A stretch of DNA of 52,155 nt from Butyriboletus loyo (GCA_038093515.1 JBBPSI010000178.1:1-52155), one strand, 5' to 3'. Positions 24,540-37,010 are shown, counted from the stretch's first letter. Notes: generated by a model from the letters alone, not told the origin. Numbers and translations are program-made.

Positions 24540-25760
24540 TTCGCACTGATCACCCCGGAAAGGGCGGCATCCCTCCCCTGCTGGATGAGTACCATCTCGT
24601 GATCCTGACTGCCAGTCTGTGCGGAGTCGGCCGGTGTGGGGCCCGCTGACGAGGGCTCTATTTCCGCGGGTGCTTCTCCCGTCCCGTCCCGAATGGTCCA
24701 GCGAGTAAGTGGCCCGTGTTCAAACAGGTTTCGATCGCAGAGCACCCGAACTTTTACAAAGGCGCCAAAAATGGATCGGCGGAGACTACACTTCTCCGTT
24801 TCTTAGTGCTCGAATCCATGCATTATCTAACACAATTAATTTTTCCAGTCGTTTCACATTCAAGCTACGTGACCAGCCGTTTTGGCGCTGTGCTCGCCGA
24901 TGGAGCGGCCTTTGTTTCAGATTCTAGCGCATCACTTACTCTTTAATGCAGGAGTGTTTAGAACGTGTTACTTTGTGAGATTCGTGGTCGGTTGGTCAAT
25001 TTGAGCTCATGAACATTGTCACAAATGAAAAACGCAGCATGACATGGGAAGCAGGTACGGTCCTAGCCCCGATTCATGCTTGACGCAATATTGGCTTTTC
25101 CGCTCTCAGTAGACCGTGTAACGACGCATATTCTTCCGGTCGCGGTGGACAGAGGACGTGGTAGAGCGCGAACCCTTCCTGATGACGTTGTTGAAAATCG
25201 ACACGGATGAGGGCATTGAATACGGTTACATCTGGGCAAACCCCGGCCGATTTTCATGCGAAAAAGCACGTGCTAAATCGCGCCACTCTTGGGATCGATG
25301 CCATTGTTGGTGCTGATAACGGGGTCACGTCTGGTAGCATACCTTGCGCGCCATGCATGGGCAAGGTTGTCTAGGAATACACCTGATGCGCGTTTGATGA
25401 TGGAAGAAGTCAAACCACAAGGAACTTATGACTGCAACAAAGAACACACGGCACACCACACAAGCATAATTTCAGTGCGTGTATATTGTTCCACAACGTC
25501 CTCAGAAACTCAAGAATCAGCAAAACTATCTCCAGGAGTGATGTTGGCAGCCCTAGCCAGACCCCACCTCTAGTTTTTCGCTCGGGAATTCGGGCATGGG
25601 CGGCCTGGCTACATCAAAACAGGCACAACTGCAAGGGGTGCTATGCCGTATTGATTTGAACGCTCGCGACGGCTTTGTCGATGAACTTGATATGCTTGTT
25701 GCGTGGAAAGCCTATTGTCGACACCCTGGCCGGCGACAAATGCAGCCCAGTCAGTTTATT
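24540..25760. pseudogene. Spacer between P450 A and B with a decayed gene relic
   Basis: Three blocks (about 24540-24930, 25060-25330 and 25540-25760) match, in inverted orientation, blocks in the C/D spacer (about 33840-34110 and 35000-35560). On the minus strand the middle block reads as coding remnants (NGIDPKSG, NALIRVDF, HQEGFALYHV) broken by stops and frameshifts. The counterpart on the plus strand near 35390-35540 reads HIDPKNGDAIRDRPG and NAFIRVNF. I do not recognise the original protein. Confidence 0.55.
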
Positions 25761-25995
25761 CATACGTGTCCTTGAAAAACGGTAAGTGTGAATAAAGAGT
25801 CTGAACGTTCTACATAACATTCAAACCAGGTCTAAATATCTCTAATCGTGTCGTGTCAATCAGATCACACAAGTCAGCACCTCACCCTTGAGATAAACCA
25901 GGCACGGAAGCATATAAAGAGTGTGGGATGTGTCGCAACGTTTCAAACAGTCGACACGTCGCACCTCTCTTTCCACCAACGTATTATCGTCTTCT

Positions 25996-28344
25996 ATGTC
26001 GCTCGACATATTCTTTTCCATGACTAGGGCGTCGGGCGTCTTGCACACCGTTCTAACCCACCTTCGTCCCTATCAGTGGTATGCGTTCGATGCGGCAGTC
26101 GCCTCCACGGCGATATGGATTCTCCACCGATTTCTGCGCACATCCGGTCAGCAGATCCGCACCACACGGCTCCGAGGACCACCAAACAAAAGCTTCCTCT
26201 TCGGTGTCAGCAAGCACATCCTCGACGCCGAGGACTCGGGCGCCGTATACGAAGCATGGGTAGAGGAATATGGTCCAGTTTACGTGGCCCCGTCGACCTT
26301 GGGGAGTAAGAAGATCGTCTTGTGCGATCCCAGGGCGATCGCACATTTTTATTCCAAGGAATCCTGGACATATATTCAGACCCCGTTCACCAAAAAAGTA
26401 CTCGCGACTCTGGTACGTAGTCGATGACCATTCTCTCATTGCACATAGTATAGCTGATGGTTGGACCTAGTTTGGCAAAGGTCTGTCATGGGCCCATGGA
26501 GAGACTCATCGAAGGTATATCTATGATTAAACTCATTCCTGTGAGGAAATATTGACCGGTTTCACCAGACAACGCAAGTCTTTGACGCCTGCTTTCAGCG
26601 TCGCTGCAATTCGGCATCTGACACCGATTTTCTATGACTCAGCATACAAGGTAAGATTACCATGGTAGAGATACTGGTCTTTTCTGACGTGAATGTGATC
26701 TTGCTTAAAGGCGAAAGCAGCTTGGGATGCTCTCATTGAATCGAGCGGTGGGGATAGCACTATCATCGAGGTCCAAAACTGGTGCGTTTCGTCAATCGGG
26801 CGTTTCTATCTTCATACCTGACTTGCTGATCATGATGAAGGATGAATCACATATCGTGAGTTTCTGCCCGCCCTCTTGCTACGATACATCTATAATTACC
26901 ATGGCAGACTTGATACGATCGGTCTCGCAGGTTTCTCTCACAATTTTGGCGCGCTTGAAGGCAAGCACGCATACGTCACTGAAATCTTTGATTCGTTCGG
27001 CACATCCTCTCGCTCGCGATCCACGGCTCTCGATAAGCACCTTCTTCTTTTGGCGGAGGCCTTCCCGTTCCTCATTCAGATACCTACGTCGCGCACGAAG
27101 CTCTTCAACAGACTGAGCGCGGTGATGGGGCAGATATCTGATGCGTTGCTAGCCCGAACGCGGAAAGAGTTGGAGGTAGGTATAGTCGGGGGCGAGGAGG
27201 AGAGGTCTATTATTGGGTTGCTCAGTATGGAATGAATTTTTGATCTTTGCTTCGCATACACCACTGACCTGTTTGATTCAAAAAATAGTCAAGGGGGTGA
27301 TTGGCGACTCGGGAATCCACTTGACGAAGGATGAAGTTGCGGCCCAGGTAAATAAATCTCGTTGCACACGTCGTAGTCATCGACGTTTGACGTTGGTTTT
27401 ATAGATGAAACAACTGTTATTCGCAGGGTATGAAACGACATCTGGTATGTGTCTTTGCTATATGTTCTTGGTCGTAGCCTGACACACACATATCTCCACA
27501 CTAGTCAGCTTGACCGTAAATCACACCCATGCATTTTGCATGCATCGACTGACCGCATTCTTAGTGGGCCCTGCTGGAGCTCTCGCGGAACCAAGACGTA
27601 CAGACAAAACTGCGAAATGAGCTGATCGAGCATGGCGCAGACCCGACCCACGATCAATTTGCAAATGGTCTTCCCTATCTGGACGCCGTGGTCCACGAGA
27701 TCCTTCGCATTCACCCCCCTGTCGCCGACTTTACACGCGTTGTATGTCTTTATTCACACTCTCCACACTTCATCATTTATCGTGTATGCCGCGGCATCGA
27801 TGATTGACAATGACTTGACACCTCCACAGGCCGCCGAAAATGATATCATCCCGCTCTCCGAACCAGTCCACACCCAATCCGGCGAGCTGGTCGACACCCT
27901 CACCATCGCCAAAGGCACGGTGGTCGTTATCTCGATGCAGTCCATGAACCGCTCCGCCGCAATTTGGGGTGAAGACGCCAAAGTCTTCCGGCCCAGTCGA
28001 TGGCTCGAGGACGCGAATGGTCAGAATGAGATACCTGCCAAGGCGAAAGAAATTCAGGGACACCGCCACTTGCTCACGTTTGTGGACGGGCCGAGGATAT
28101 GTTTGGGCAAGCATTTTGCAGTGACGGAGTTCAAGGTGTGTGAGTGTGGTGTGTGATTGCCAGTGACTCTTACAGGGCTTCTTGGTAGACGGTGTTGACG
28201 GTGCTCGTCAAGAACTATGTCTTTGAGCTGCGCGATGGTATGGATACCAGGGTCGAAGTTTGGGATAGTATGCTTCGGAGACCAAAGATTGCGGGGGAGG
28301 TGGGATCCAAGTTACCCTTGCGTGTGCGACCGTACGTTCTCTGA
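25996..28344 (+). CDS. Cytochrome P450 copy B, intact, twelve exons
   Basis: Exons: 25996-26412, 26471-26514, 26569-26650, 26711-26781, 26841-26855 (15 nt), 26908-27224, 27289-27347, 27405-27444, 27505-27515 (11 nt), 27565-27741, 27830-28135 and 28189-28344. All junctions are GT..AG and all phases agree, giving 564 residues. Landmarks are an N-terminal hydrophobic helix, RLRGPPNKSFLFG, GKGLSWAHGETHR, I-helix FAGYETTS, EILRIHPPV (ExxR), and heme loop FVDGPRICLGK. The start at 25996 is preferred over an upstream in-frame ATG at 25921 because copies A, C and D all start MSLD or MMSLD. It is more diverged from A and C than they are from each other. CYP family and substrate unknown. Confidence 0.96.
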
Positions 28345-29022
28345 CGCTGCGGCGACGAGACACAGCAGGCGCTGAGGCTATTTCGTGACATGTGTTACAT
28401 TATCACTGGCCTGCAAGGTTGTATCCATCGGAAGGATGATGCAGAATCCCTGAGGTATCCTTGCCTCTTCTCTCCTTGCCTACTATATACCACGTGTCTA
28501 CTAAAATCAAATAGAATATGGTCCTTGAGTCTGAATGTGGTGCCAACTGTGTGGGGGTCTAGGGATACCGTCCGTGGTGCAGTACTATCTGGCGAAGAGC
28601 TGAAATGACCCATGATACGGGGTGCCATCGGTGAAACCGCGGGTTCAATGGCACGAGGGAATGGACACATAAGAAGACGCGAGCAAGCGTACTGTCAAGG
28701 GCAGACGAGGGCGGGGGATCGTTGTGTGCTGAACAGAAAAAGATCGGTTCGGTGCGGGAAAAGGTGACCGGGCTCCAAGCGGCTCCAAGGCACAGTCACG
28801 GCAAACAAAATGCGACCCGCCATGAATCACCGCAACTACAAACCTCGCCGTCGGCTGCGACGCTGGCAGTGACTCGGTGCGATACTTTCCTGACTCTAGT
28901 GTGACTCGCCTGAGATGGTTCCGAAGTGGTCGGAAAATATGCAGTATCAGTATCATTAATGACTCCCTTGGGAGTATAAATTGAACGAGAGGAATCTAAA
29001 CCAGCCATCGTTCAAGACTACA
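28345..29022. other. Intergenic stretch before MTAP
   Basis: No gene recognised. A TATAAA box lies at 28975-28980 on the plus strand. Confidence 0.5.
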
Positions 29023-29420
29023 ATGTATCTTCAAGACTTGGGCTCGGATGGCGCGGTGAGTAAACGTTCTTTGATGAGGGCACCGTGATGTCAAGAATAT
29101 ATAGCCTACATCGTCTGACTAGGTCTTGCACCGGATTTGACGAGACTTGCCTCTGAGCTGTTGACCCTTTGCTTGAAATGAACTAATACTGATGCACGGC
29201 TCTGTCTGTCACATCTTGGCAGGTTGTAATCAGACGCGGCTCTGAGTTCAAAGTAGTCGCCACAATTGAAGTAGCCGCATTTGGATGTACAGAAACGTGC
29301 GCGAAATTAACCGATTTCGTATTTCTGGACGAGCTTTTTTTTTCAGTGCAAGTATCTGATCATCGACCACATCAACCAAGAGATACCCTTGGAAGCACCC
29401 AGGATCTATCCATCGACTAA
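29023..29420 (+). CDS. Possible small spliced ORF just upstream of MTAP
   Basis: An ATG at 29023, 43 bp below a TATAAA box, opens MYLQDLGSDGA and meets a strong donor (GTGAGT at 29056). Joining to the acceptor at 29222 (GGCAG) gives a frame open to TAA at 29418-29420, about 77 residues, ending 2 bp before the MTAP ATG. No family recognised. It could equally be the spliced 5' leader of MTAP with an upstream ORF, or chance. Confidence 0.2.
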
Positions 29421-29422
29421 CC

Positions 29423-30588
29423 ATGGCGTCCGAGAACGGTGGGCCGACCACATCCTCGACTCGTGCACTGAATCCCGACATGATGTCTTGTAGTGCTGAT
29501 CGGCGTGATCGGTGGAAGCGGTCTATACCACCTCGATAACCTCACCACCATGTAAGTCGATATCGATCCAAACCCCTCGTCCAATGATTCCATTTCGTAT
29601 CGCTTTACTTTCCCCCCAGAGAAACAGTCAACCCAGAGACGGTACGTCCTTGCATCATCGTACCCCCCTGATTCTCTTTCACCCGACTCAAACATTCCAA
29701 CGCCAATCAGCCCTGGGGATACCCATCCTCCCCTATCACCATTTGTTCCCTCCCCTCGGGGGCACGCGTCGCTTTCGTCGCTCGTCACGGTAAACACCAT
29801 GGTATCCCCCCCTCCGCCGTCCCCTCTCGCGCGAACATCGCGGCCCTCAAACATCTCGGCGTACGTGCCATCCTCGCCTTCAGCGCAGTCGGCTCCCTCC
29901 GTGAAGAAATCGCCCCAGGCCACTTTGCCCTCCCTACCCAAATCATCGATCGCACCAAGGGCGTTCGCCCGGCCAGTTTCTTCGAAGGTACGAGCGTCGT
30001 CGCACACGCCGCCTTTGGGGAGCCGTTTAGTGTGCGCTTGGTGAGGTGGTTGGAGGTCGCGGTGGAACAGGCGTTGGTGGAGGAGGGACGTGGCGTCGTC
30101 TTGCATCGGGACAAGTGCATCGTGTGTATGGAGGGCCCACAGTTCTCGACGCGCGCGGAGAGCGTGATGTATCGTGCTTGGGGAGGGGACTTGATCAACA
30201 TGAGCGTGTTGCCGGAGGCCAAACTGGCGCGCGAGGCAGAGCTTGGGTGCGTTTGCTTTTGTGGCCGAGATGTGACCTTTTTTTCTTTTCGTGATGCGAT
30301 AGGTATGCGTTGATTGCGACTGCGACCGACTACGATTCGTGGCGCCCACACTCTGAGGTCGTCACCGCTTCCCAGGTGCTCAAGACGCTCCACGCGAATG
30401 CGAATACCTCGCGCCACGTCGCTGCGCACATTCTCGAAGACTTGCACTTCGCAGCGCAAGGGGATCTCTTGAGCGAGGAAAAGGGCAGCATGGCATATTC
30501 AATCATGCCCAAGAACGTCGATCAGAAAGAAGAGGACGTTCAGAAGCTCGCGTACATCCTTCCCGAGTATTTCAAGCCTAGTAACTAG
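29423..30588 (+). CDS. S-methyl-5'-thioadenosine phosphorylase
   Basis: Cleaves methylthioadenosine with phosphate to adenine and methylthioribose-1-phosphate, the first step of methionine salvage, in cytosol and nucleus (MTAP; Meu1 in yeast). Exons: 29423-29438, 29494-29551, 29620-29641, 29711-30246 and 30303-30588; introns are 55-69 nt and the phases agree. Landmarks of the purine nucleoside phosphorylase 2/MTAP family are [12 protein letters not shown], the phosphate-binding [44 protein letters not shown], the substrate site [35 protein letters not shown] and ATDYDSW. The start lies in the strong context ACCATGG. It is the only housekeeping gene inside the P450 cluster. Confidence 0.96.
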
Positions 30589-31358
30589 AGAAAGTTGGTA
30601 TATCTATTGGTCAGAACGTGTTGTCAAGTCTTGTATACATACTGTAATTCGGAGGATTATCAATTCTACTCAGCAACTCCCTTGCATAAAATCAGACCAC
30701 CATAACATCGTAACGAAAACTGGGGACATCACTGGAGTGACAACGCTGATTTCAATCCTCGCAACTCATTTCCAAAATTCGTTTTGTGTCACGGAATCAG
30801 CCTACTCTGAAGTCCCCTATAATGGTTAATTAGAGTAGTCCGGTCGACTAGGTCTTGAGAAAGGATCTGAAGGTTTAATAGAGCGAGATCCGGCGAGGTG
30901 ACGGATCCAGGACGAATGCGTGTAAAATCTCCGACAAATGCGAGTTGGATCCGTGGAATTGAAGTTCAACTTCATCTGACACATCATGATAGTCTGCGTT
31001 TTTCCGCAGCGAGATTTGGCATTCGCAGCGACCGTACCGCCCCGAATTGAACGTGCAACTTGAACAATATAGCTCAGTACTTGCGTGCCACACTCTCGTT
31101 CGCTCAAGTCATCAAATGCAACTGACATTGTGATACCGCAGGTATTTTCACGGGTCCCTGTCATGTTTGCTGCGACACTGCCTCGAAATGTGCAGCAACC
31201 AACTCAGGGAGTTGTGCTATTGTGCTCCAGCACCAAAATGCTCAATAGCTCAGGTGAGGGAAGTACTACATACAGTGTGACTATTAGAAGACACGCGGAC
31301 AGCAGCGAAAGAGAAGGGGATAAAATGTGAGAAAGTCATTGACTTCAATGCTCCGACT
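30589..31358. other. Intergenic stretch
   Basis: Between the 3' ends of MTAP and P450 C, which converge. No gene recognised. Confidence 0.5.
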
Positions 31359-33714
31359 TCAGGTAACGTAGGGTCGCACACGCAAAGGTAACTTGCATCC
31401 CACCTCACCCACAAGATTTGGTCTTGGAAGCACACCTCTCCCGATTTCAATCTTGGAATCGACACCATCCCGCAGCTCAAACACAAAGTTCTTGACGAGC
31501 ACCGTCAACACCACCTACCCCCCCAAAACACCGTAAGAATGAATGGCCACAGCAAACGTCTCCTACACACCTTGAATTCCGTCACTGCAAAGTTCTTCCC
31601 CAAACATATCCTCGGTCCATCCGCAAACGTGAGCAGATGTCGATGTCCTTGAATTTCTTTGGCCTTGTCCGGTATCCCATTCTGACTGTTCGTGTCCTCG
31701 AGCCATCGACTGGGCCGGAAGACTTTGGCATCCTCACCCCAAATCGCGACAGAACGGTTCATGGATTCCATCGAGATGGTGACGAGTGTGCCTTTGGCGA
31801 TCATCAGGCTGTCGACTAGCTCGCCGGATTTCGCACGGACAGGTTCGGAGAGCGGAATTACATCATCTTCGATGGCCTGTGGAAGTGTCGTATCATCGTA
31901 AACCACCGACAGTGAAGGATGCACGATAGATCATGAGCGGAAAGTGTAGAGAGAGGTCAGTGAAGACATACGACACGTGTAATCTCGAGGACAGGCGGGT
32001 GGATGCGGAGAATCTCGTGGACGACGGCGTCGAGATAGGGAAGACCATTTGTAAGTTGATCGTACGTCGGATCTTCACCATGCTCAAGAAGCTCGTTTCG
32101 CAGCGTTGTCTGCACGTCCGGGTTACGCGACAGCTCGAGCAGGGCCCACTGAAAAAAATGGTCAGTTAATGCATCGAGAATGCATGGGTGTGATTTACGG
32201 TCAAGCTGACTAAACTATGAATCGGAATGCGTTCGGGAAAATAAAGCGAAGAGTCATACCAGAAGTCGTTTCATACCCTGCGAGGAGTAACAATCTCATC
32301 TATAGGACCAACGTTGGCGATGGATGACGACGCTTGGCAACGAGATTTATTCACCTGGGCCATGACTTCGTCTTTCGTCAAGTGGAACCTCGAATCGTCA
32401 TTCGCACCCTTGACTAATTTCCGAGTCGACCAAGTCAGTGGTGCATGCAAATGAACATTCGAAATAGATGACGTACTGAGCAAGCCAATAATAGACCTCT
32501 CTTCCTTGCCCTCCACTACACCCATCTGCAACTCTTTCTGTGTTCGAGCCAGCAATACATTTGAGATCTCTTCCATTGCCACTGTGAGCCTCAGTCTGAG
32601 CCTCGTACGTGGGGTGGGTACCCGCACGAGGAACGGGAAGACCTCCCCCAACAGAAAGAGGCCTGTATGGACGACTGTGGAGCCAGGGGATGTACCAAAT
32701 GTGTCAAAAATTTCAGTGACGTCTGAGTGTTTGCCTTCAAGCGTGCCAAAATTGTGAGAGAAACCTGCGAGACCGATGGTATCGAGTCTATCACAATACA
32801 ATAATTATGGATGTATCGCGAGGAAGTGGTTAAGGAGAACGTACGATATATGATTCATCCTTCATCATGATCAGCAAGTCAGGTATGAAGATAGGAAAGC
32901 CCGATTGACAAAACGCACCAGTTTTGGACCTCGATGATAGAGCTATCCCCACCGCTCGACTCGATCAGAACATCCCATGCTCCTTTTGCCTTCAAGCGAG
33001 TTCGCATTCAGGTTAGTCAAGGACCACTCGTGCGGTGGGAATCTGACCTTGTACGCTGAGTCGTAGAAAATCGACGTCAACCGCCGAATGGCAGCGATGC
33101 TGAACGCAGGCGTCAACGACTTGCGTTGTCTGGTAAAATCGGTCAATGTCAACGTTCATTCAGGGCACGCCGCACGCGCCAAACGAGGGATATACCTCTT
33201 ATGATTCTCTCCATGGGACCATAATAGACCTTTTCCCGTCTCGTCCAAGTATCAGCCACACTGTGCGACACAAGGGTCATCACCAACCACGTACGAACAA
33301 TGCTATATTTTCCCTGAGGAACGGGGTCTGACGATATGTCCACGTGTCCTTGGCATAAAAATGTGTGATTGCCTTGGGATCACACAAGACCATCCTCGTA
33401 GTCCCCAAGGTCCCTGGAACCTCGTATACTGGACCATATTCCTGTGCCCACGCTTCGTATATAGCACCTGAGTCCTCGGCGTCAAGAATGCGCTTGCCGA
33501 CACCGTAGATGAAGCTCTCGCTGGGAGGCCCTCGCAGCCGCGTGGTTTGGAATTGCTGACGGAATATGCGGAGCCATCGAAGGAGGGTCCATATCGCCGA
33601 GCAAGCGACTGCGGCATCGAACGCATACCACTGATAAGGACGAAGATGGACCAGAACGGTGTCCAAGACTTTTGACGCCGTCCGAGTCGTTGATGATAAT
33701 ACATCAAGTGACAT
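31359..33714 (-). CDS. Cytochrome P450 copy C
   Basis: Nearly a duplicate of copy A: same exon-intron layout, same flanks at the 3' side (GGTAACGTAGGGTCGCACAC) and the same 11-nt microexon (32199-32209). Landmarks are RLRGPPSESFIYG, GKGLLWSHGENHKR, I-helix LAGYETTS, ExxR (EILRIHPPV) and heme loop FADGPRICLGK. A second ATG at 33717 gives MMSLD; I use 33714 to match the other copies. Stop at 31361-31359. It shares with copy A the non-consensus GAG acceptor before GKGLLW. I saw no stop in the exons, so it may be functional. It is divergent from fragment D. Confidence 0.92.
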
Positions 33715-33717
33715 CAT

Positions 33718-35738
33718 AGTTTATCAGTGGAAAGAGAGGTGTCGATTGTTTGAAACGTTGTTTCACGCAGGAGATTATCCTTCGTCTTTTATATGCCTTC
33801 CCTACCCGTTCAGTCTTTGGACCAGCCATTTTGCCACGTAGTGACGGGTTTATTCTAATGGGAAAGAACGGTGACCTGTCGTCTCGACCGATTCGTTTCT
33901 GGTGCCTTTTCAGAAGCTCGGATGCTTTCGGCGACCGAAACCTGTCAAGTTGGACACGTACTCGCTGGACCATCTGGTTCGAGACGGGCGAAGCGACCGC
34001 GGGACTTTGATATTAATTGAGCCCTCGTCGGTATGTCGGCCGACTCAGCGCAATCTATCTAAGCAGGGGAGGGATGCTTCTCTTGCTGGGAATAACTATC
34101 AGATGCGAAATGATCCGCGGGATATTCCCATGGAAAGTATGTAAACATATGAACCTCTGATTGATGGATTCACGGTGCACTGCCCCCCAAGATGTCCAAT
34201 ATGAGTTATGCCATGGTACAGTGGTACATGCCATCTACGACCAAAGAAGGGAATGAGATCGGGTCCCAGCCCTGGTCAAATAAAGCGACCGAGTCAGACT
34301 TGTTATGACACCCACGACTTATTCAATACACGAGGGACGAGAGCACGAGAATGAAGATGGGGAATTAATCTGCCCGTTGAATGATCATGACGAATATAGT
34401 ACCAAGTATCTAATAGTTGTTGGTTGATCGACTGATCAGAATCCTATTGCATTGAAAGCTAAGTTACGATCTAACACTGACTGCCTTCATCACGCGGACA
34501 AAGCCAATCACACAATTGAATAATGCAAAGCCCACCCCAGCGAATGAGAATTGTCACGAACATACGAGTTGTTTCGTTTTGACCTTAGGTTCGTCAGTGT
34601 CACAAACTGAACCTAAAGTCTGTGACAGTCACCAGGAATTTCGATAACGTGTGACATACTGTACGTAATGTCTCACCAGGATCATGACGAACCTAGGGTC
34701 GAAATGAAACAGTTACTATAGTCACTACCTATTTTGGCGTTGACCGGGACTATCCGGCGCCGGCCCGGCTACGGTGAATTCGGAGAAACTCTGAATCTGG
34801 CGTCCTGAAACACGCGAAAAGAGGGATCAATCGATCACCGTTGCCATGGTCACGCACCCACATTTCATTCGCATTCGCAAAAATGAAAATGTCACCCGTC
34901 GACAACTATCACTGATTCAACTTGGCCGCTCTACCTACCTTTCTGCTGTGCTGCCTCAGCCATTGGGCCGATCGCCCTGATTCATATACCCACCATTGTA
35001 CAAGGACACATATGAATACACTGACTGGGCTGCATTTATCACCGGTCATGGTGTCGACAACAGGCTTTCTACGCAGCAAGCATATCAAGTTCATCGACAA
35101 AGCGAGATCCGTTCAAATCGATGTATGGCATAACAGTCCTTCAGTCGTGTCTGTTTTCATGTAGCCACGCCGCCCATGCCCGAATTCTCGAGCGAAAAAC
35201 TAGAGGTGGGACATTCACGTTCGTATGTCCTATCAAGCTCAGCGAATATCCGGACCTCGTCGGTGAGCTGGCTACCACCAGTATGCGTGCGGACAGTTTG
35301 ACGCTGCACAAACGTGGTTCCAGAACTTCGAGGACATGTGCAGCGCACAGGATATGCTACTGGACGTGATTTCGTACCCGGACCTTATCAGCACCCTCAA
35401 TCACATCGATCCCAAGAATGGCGACGCAATTCGAGATCGACCGGGGTCTGTCCAGATGCCCGTATCCAATGCCTTCATCCGTGTCAACTTCAACAATGGT
35501 ATCAGGAAGTGTTCGCTCCCTACTACGTCGCCTACAAGGTGCTTTTCCATCGTACAACCTCGTTCGCCGACCCCCACGTTGTCCGGAGAGACAACCATTC
35601 CAAATTTCTCACCATGTGCTGGGAATGTTGCTAGTTTGGGTGTTTTATGTCTGCAATCCCTTCTTACCTCGGAAGATGTAGGAAATATAAGAACATTTCA
35701 AATCTACACGTCGCACCTCTCTTTCCACTGACAAACTA
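33718..35738. other. Spacer between P450 C and D
   Basis: Holds the inverted counterparts of blocks in the A/B spacer (33840-34110 and 35000-35560), with broken coding remnants on the plus strand near 35390-35540, and a foldback element at 34568-34713. No intact gene. Confidence 0.6.
34568..34713. mobile_element. Foldback / MITE-like element, 146 bp
   Basis: Terminal inverted repeats of 29 bp (34568-34596 and 34685-34713) match at 24 of 29 positions, sharing the core TAGGTTCGTCA. Smaller inverted repeats lie inside (TAGGTTC..GAACCTA). No coding capacity. Target duplication not clear. Confidence 0.55.
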
Positions 35739-36035
35739 TGTCGCTTGATGTATTATTATCAACGACCTGGACGATGTCAGAAGTCTTGAACACCGTTCTG
35801 ACTTATCTATGGCATGCATTCGATACCGCAGTCGCTCGCACAGCGATATGGACATTCCTTCGACGCGGTTCCGCATATCCCCTCATTCCAAACGATGCGG
35901 CTGCGAGGACCTCCTAGTGGGAACTTTCTCTACGGCAAGCACATCCTCGACGCCGAGGACTCGGGCGCCATATATGAAGCGTGGGCGCAGGAATATGGTC
36001 CGGTATACAAGGTTCCAGGGACCTTGGGACTACGA
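35739..36035 (+). pseudogene. P450 copy D, 5' fragment
   Basis: Begins MSLDVLLSTTWTMSEVLNTVL, with a promoter flank like that of copy B (ACACGTCGCACCTCTCTTTCCAC in both). It is missing several codons after LTYL, shifts frame near 35880, and continues in another frame as RLRGPPSGNFLYG..KHILDAEDSGAIYEAW up to PGTLG. Homology stops at about 36035, inside what is exon 1 in the other copies. No heme loop anywhere downstream. Confidence 0.9.
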
Positions 36036-37010
36036 GGAACGGCCCGTTTTGGACGTGTGGGTGCTTCATCGCCACCGATGTTTTAGTTTTAGTTGTCGTG
36101 GACACTCAGGGATGAAGGTGTAAAACGTCAGCTACATTTAGATATGGATGAGTCGTCTATACAGCCGATATGATATGCTCGTGATGCATAACGACGGTTC
36201 CTAATGACTGTTTAATTAAGCGAGGCTAGGTTTTAGGCAAGGTTTGGGTGTAGGGTTTATGCTTTACGGGCATATCGACTCTGCTTGTGGCTTGAAAAGA
36301 CGTTTGACAGTGAAAGACCCGGCCGAACTTGAAGCCACGGCTTCTGGCCTGTCGCAGAGTGAGGCCGGATCATAAGCCCCTGTAACCCTTCGTATAGGTA
36401 TAGGCCCGGCTTGACTCGGCTCTAGAGTCGACTTCCCGATGTCGCTGCGGTGGATGAAGAGCAAACGCAAACTAAGTTCGGTTGGCGTTTGCGCGCGCGA
36501 CGTCGTGCCAGCCTCGCATACGAGCACGGCTTGGCTTGGCTCGGGGCTTGAGGCCGGGCTTTGCAAATCACTCGGGGTCATCAGATGAGTTCAGGTGCGG
36601 CCCCATCATGCGCAGTAGCCTCGAAAAAATCAAATCTTTGTTAGGTGACATGAAAGTAGCAAATCGCTCGCAGCAAGGGAAAAACGGGGTAATAGGAATA
36701 CATGTTTCGAACGAAATCTGCAGGCTGACGTATATAGATAGACGCCAGGAGAATACAACAAAGACCGTACGATACAGACATATATCGTTAGGTGGTGCAT
36801 AGGGCAAGAACGAAGAAAGGGACTTGATGAGATGAGATCAACCGAATGTAATGTCACAATCGTATACGGACTGGCACTACCCGCGAGTTAATATGATGAA
36901 GAGTCCAGAACATGGCTCGAGACGACACCTACGAGAGACAAGGTTCGGCGAGCATTTGTCTACCAGTCGCGACCGCTATTACCACTACTGGTGCCATCAT
37001 CCGCGGGACC
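36036..37010. other. Gene-poor stretch
   Basis: No gene recognised. Confidence 0.5.

Noticed and set aside
25921..25995. Earlier in-frame ATG for P450 copy B
   Set aside because: The other three copies start at the MSLD position, and the upstream piece matches the untranslated flank of copy D.
29417..30349. 310-codon open frame on the minus strand
   Set aside because: It is antisense to the MTAP exons, and its product has no recognisable motif; the plus strand gives a complete conserved enzyme.
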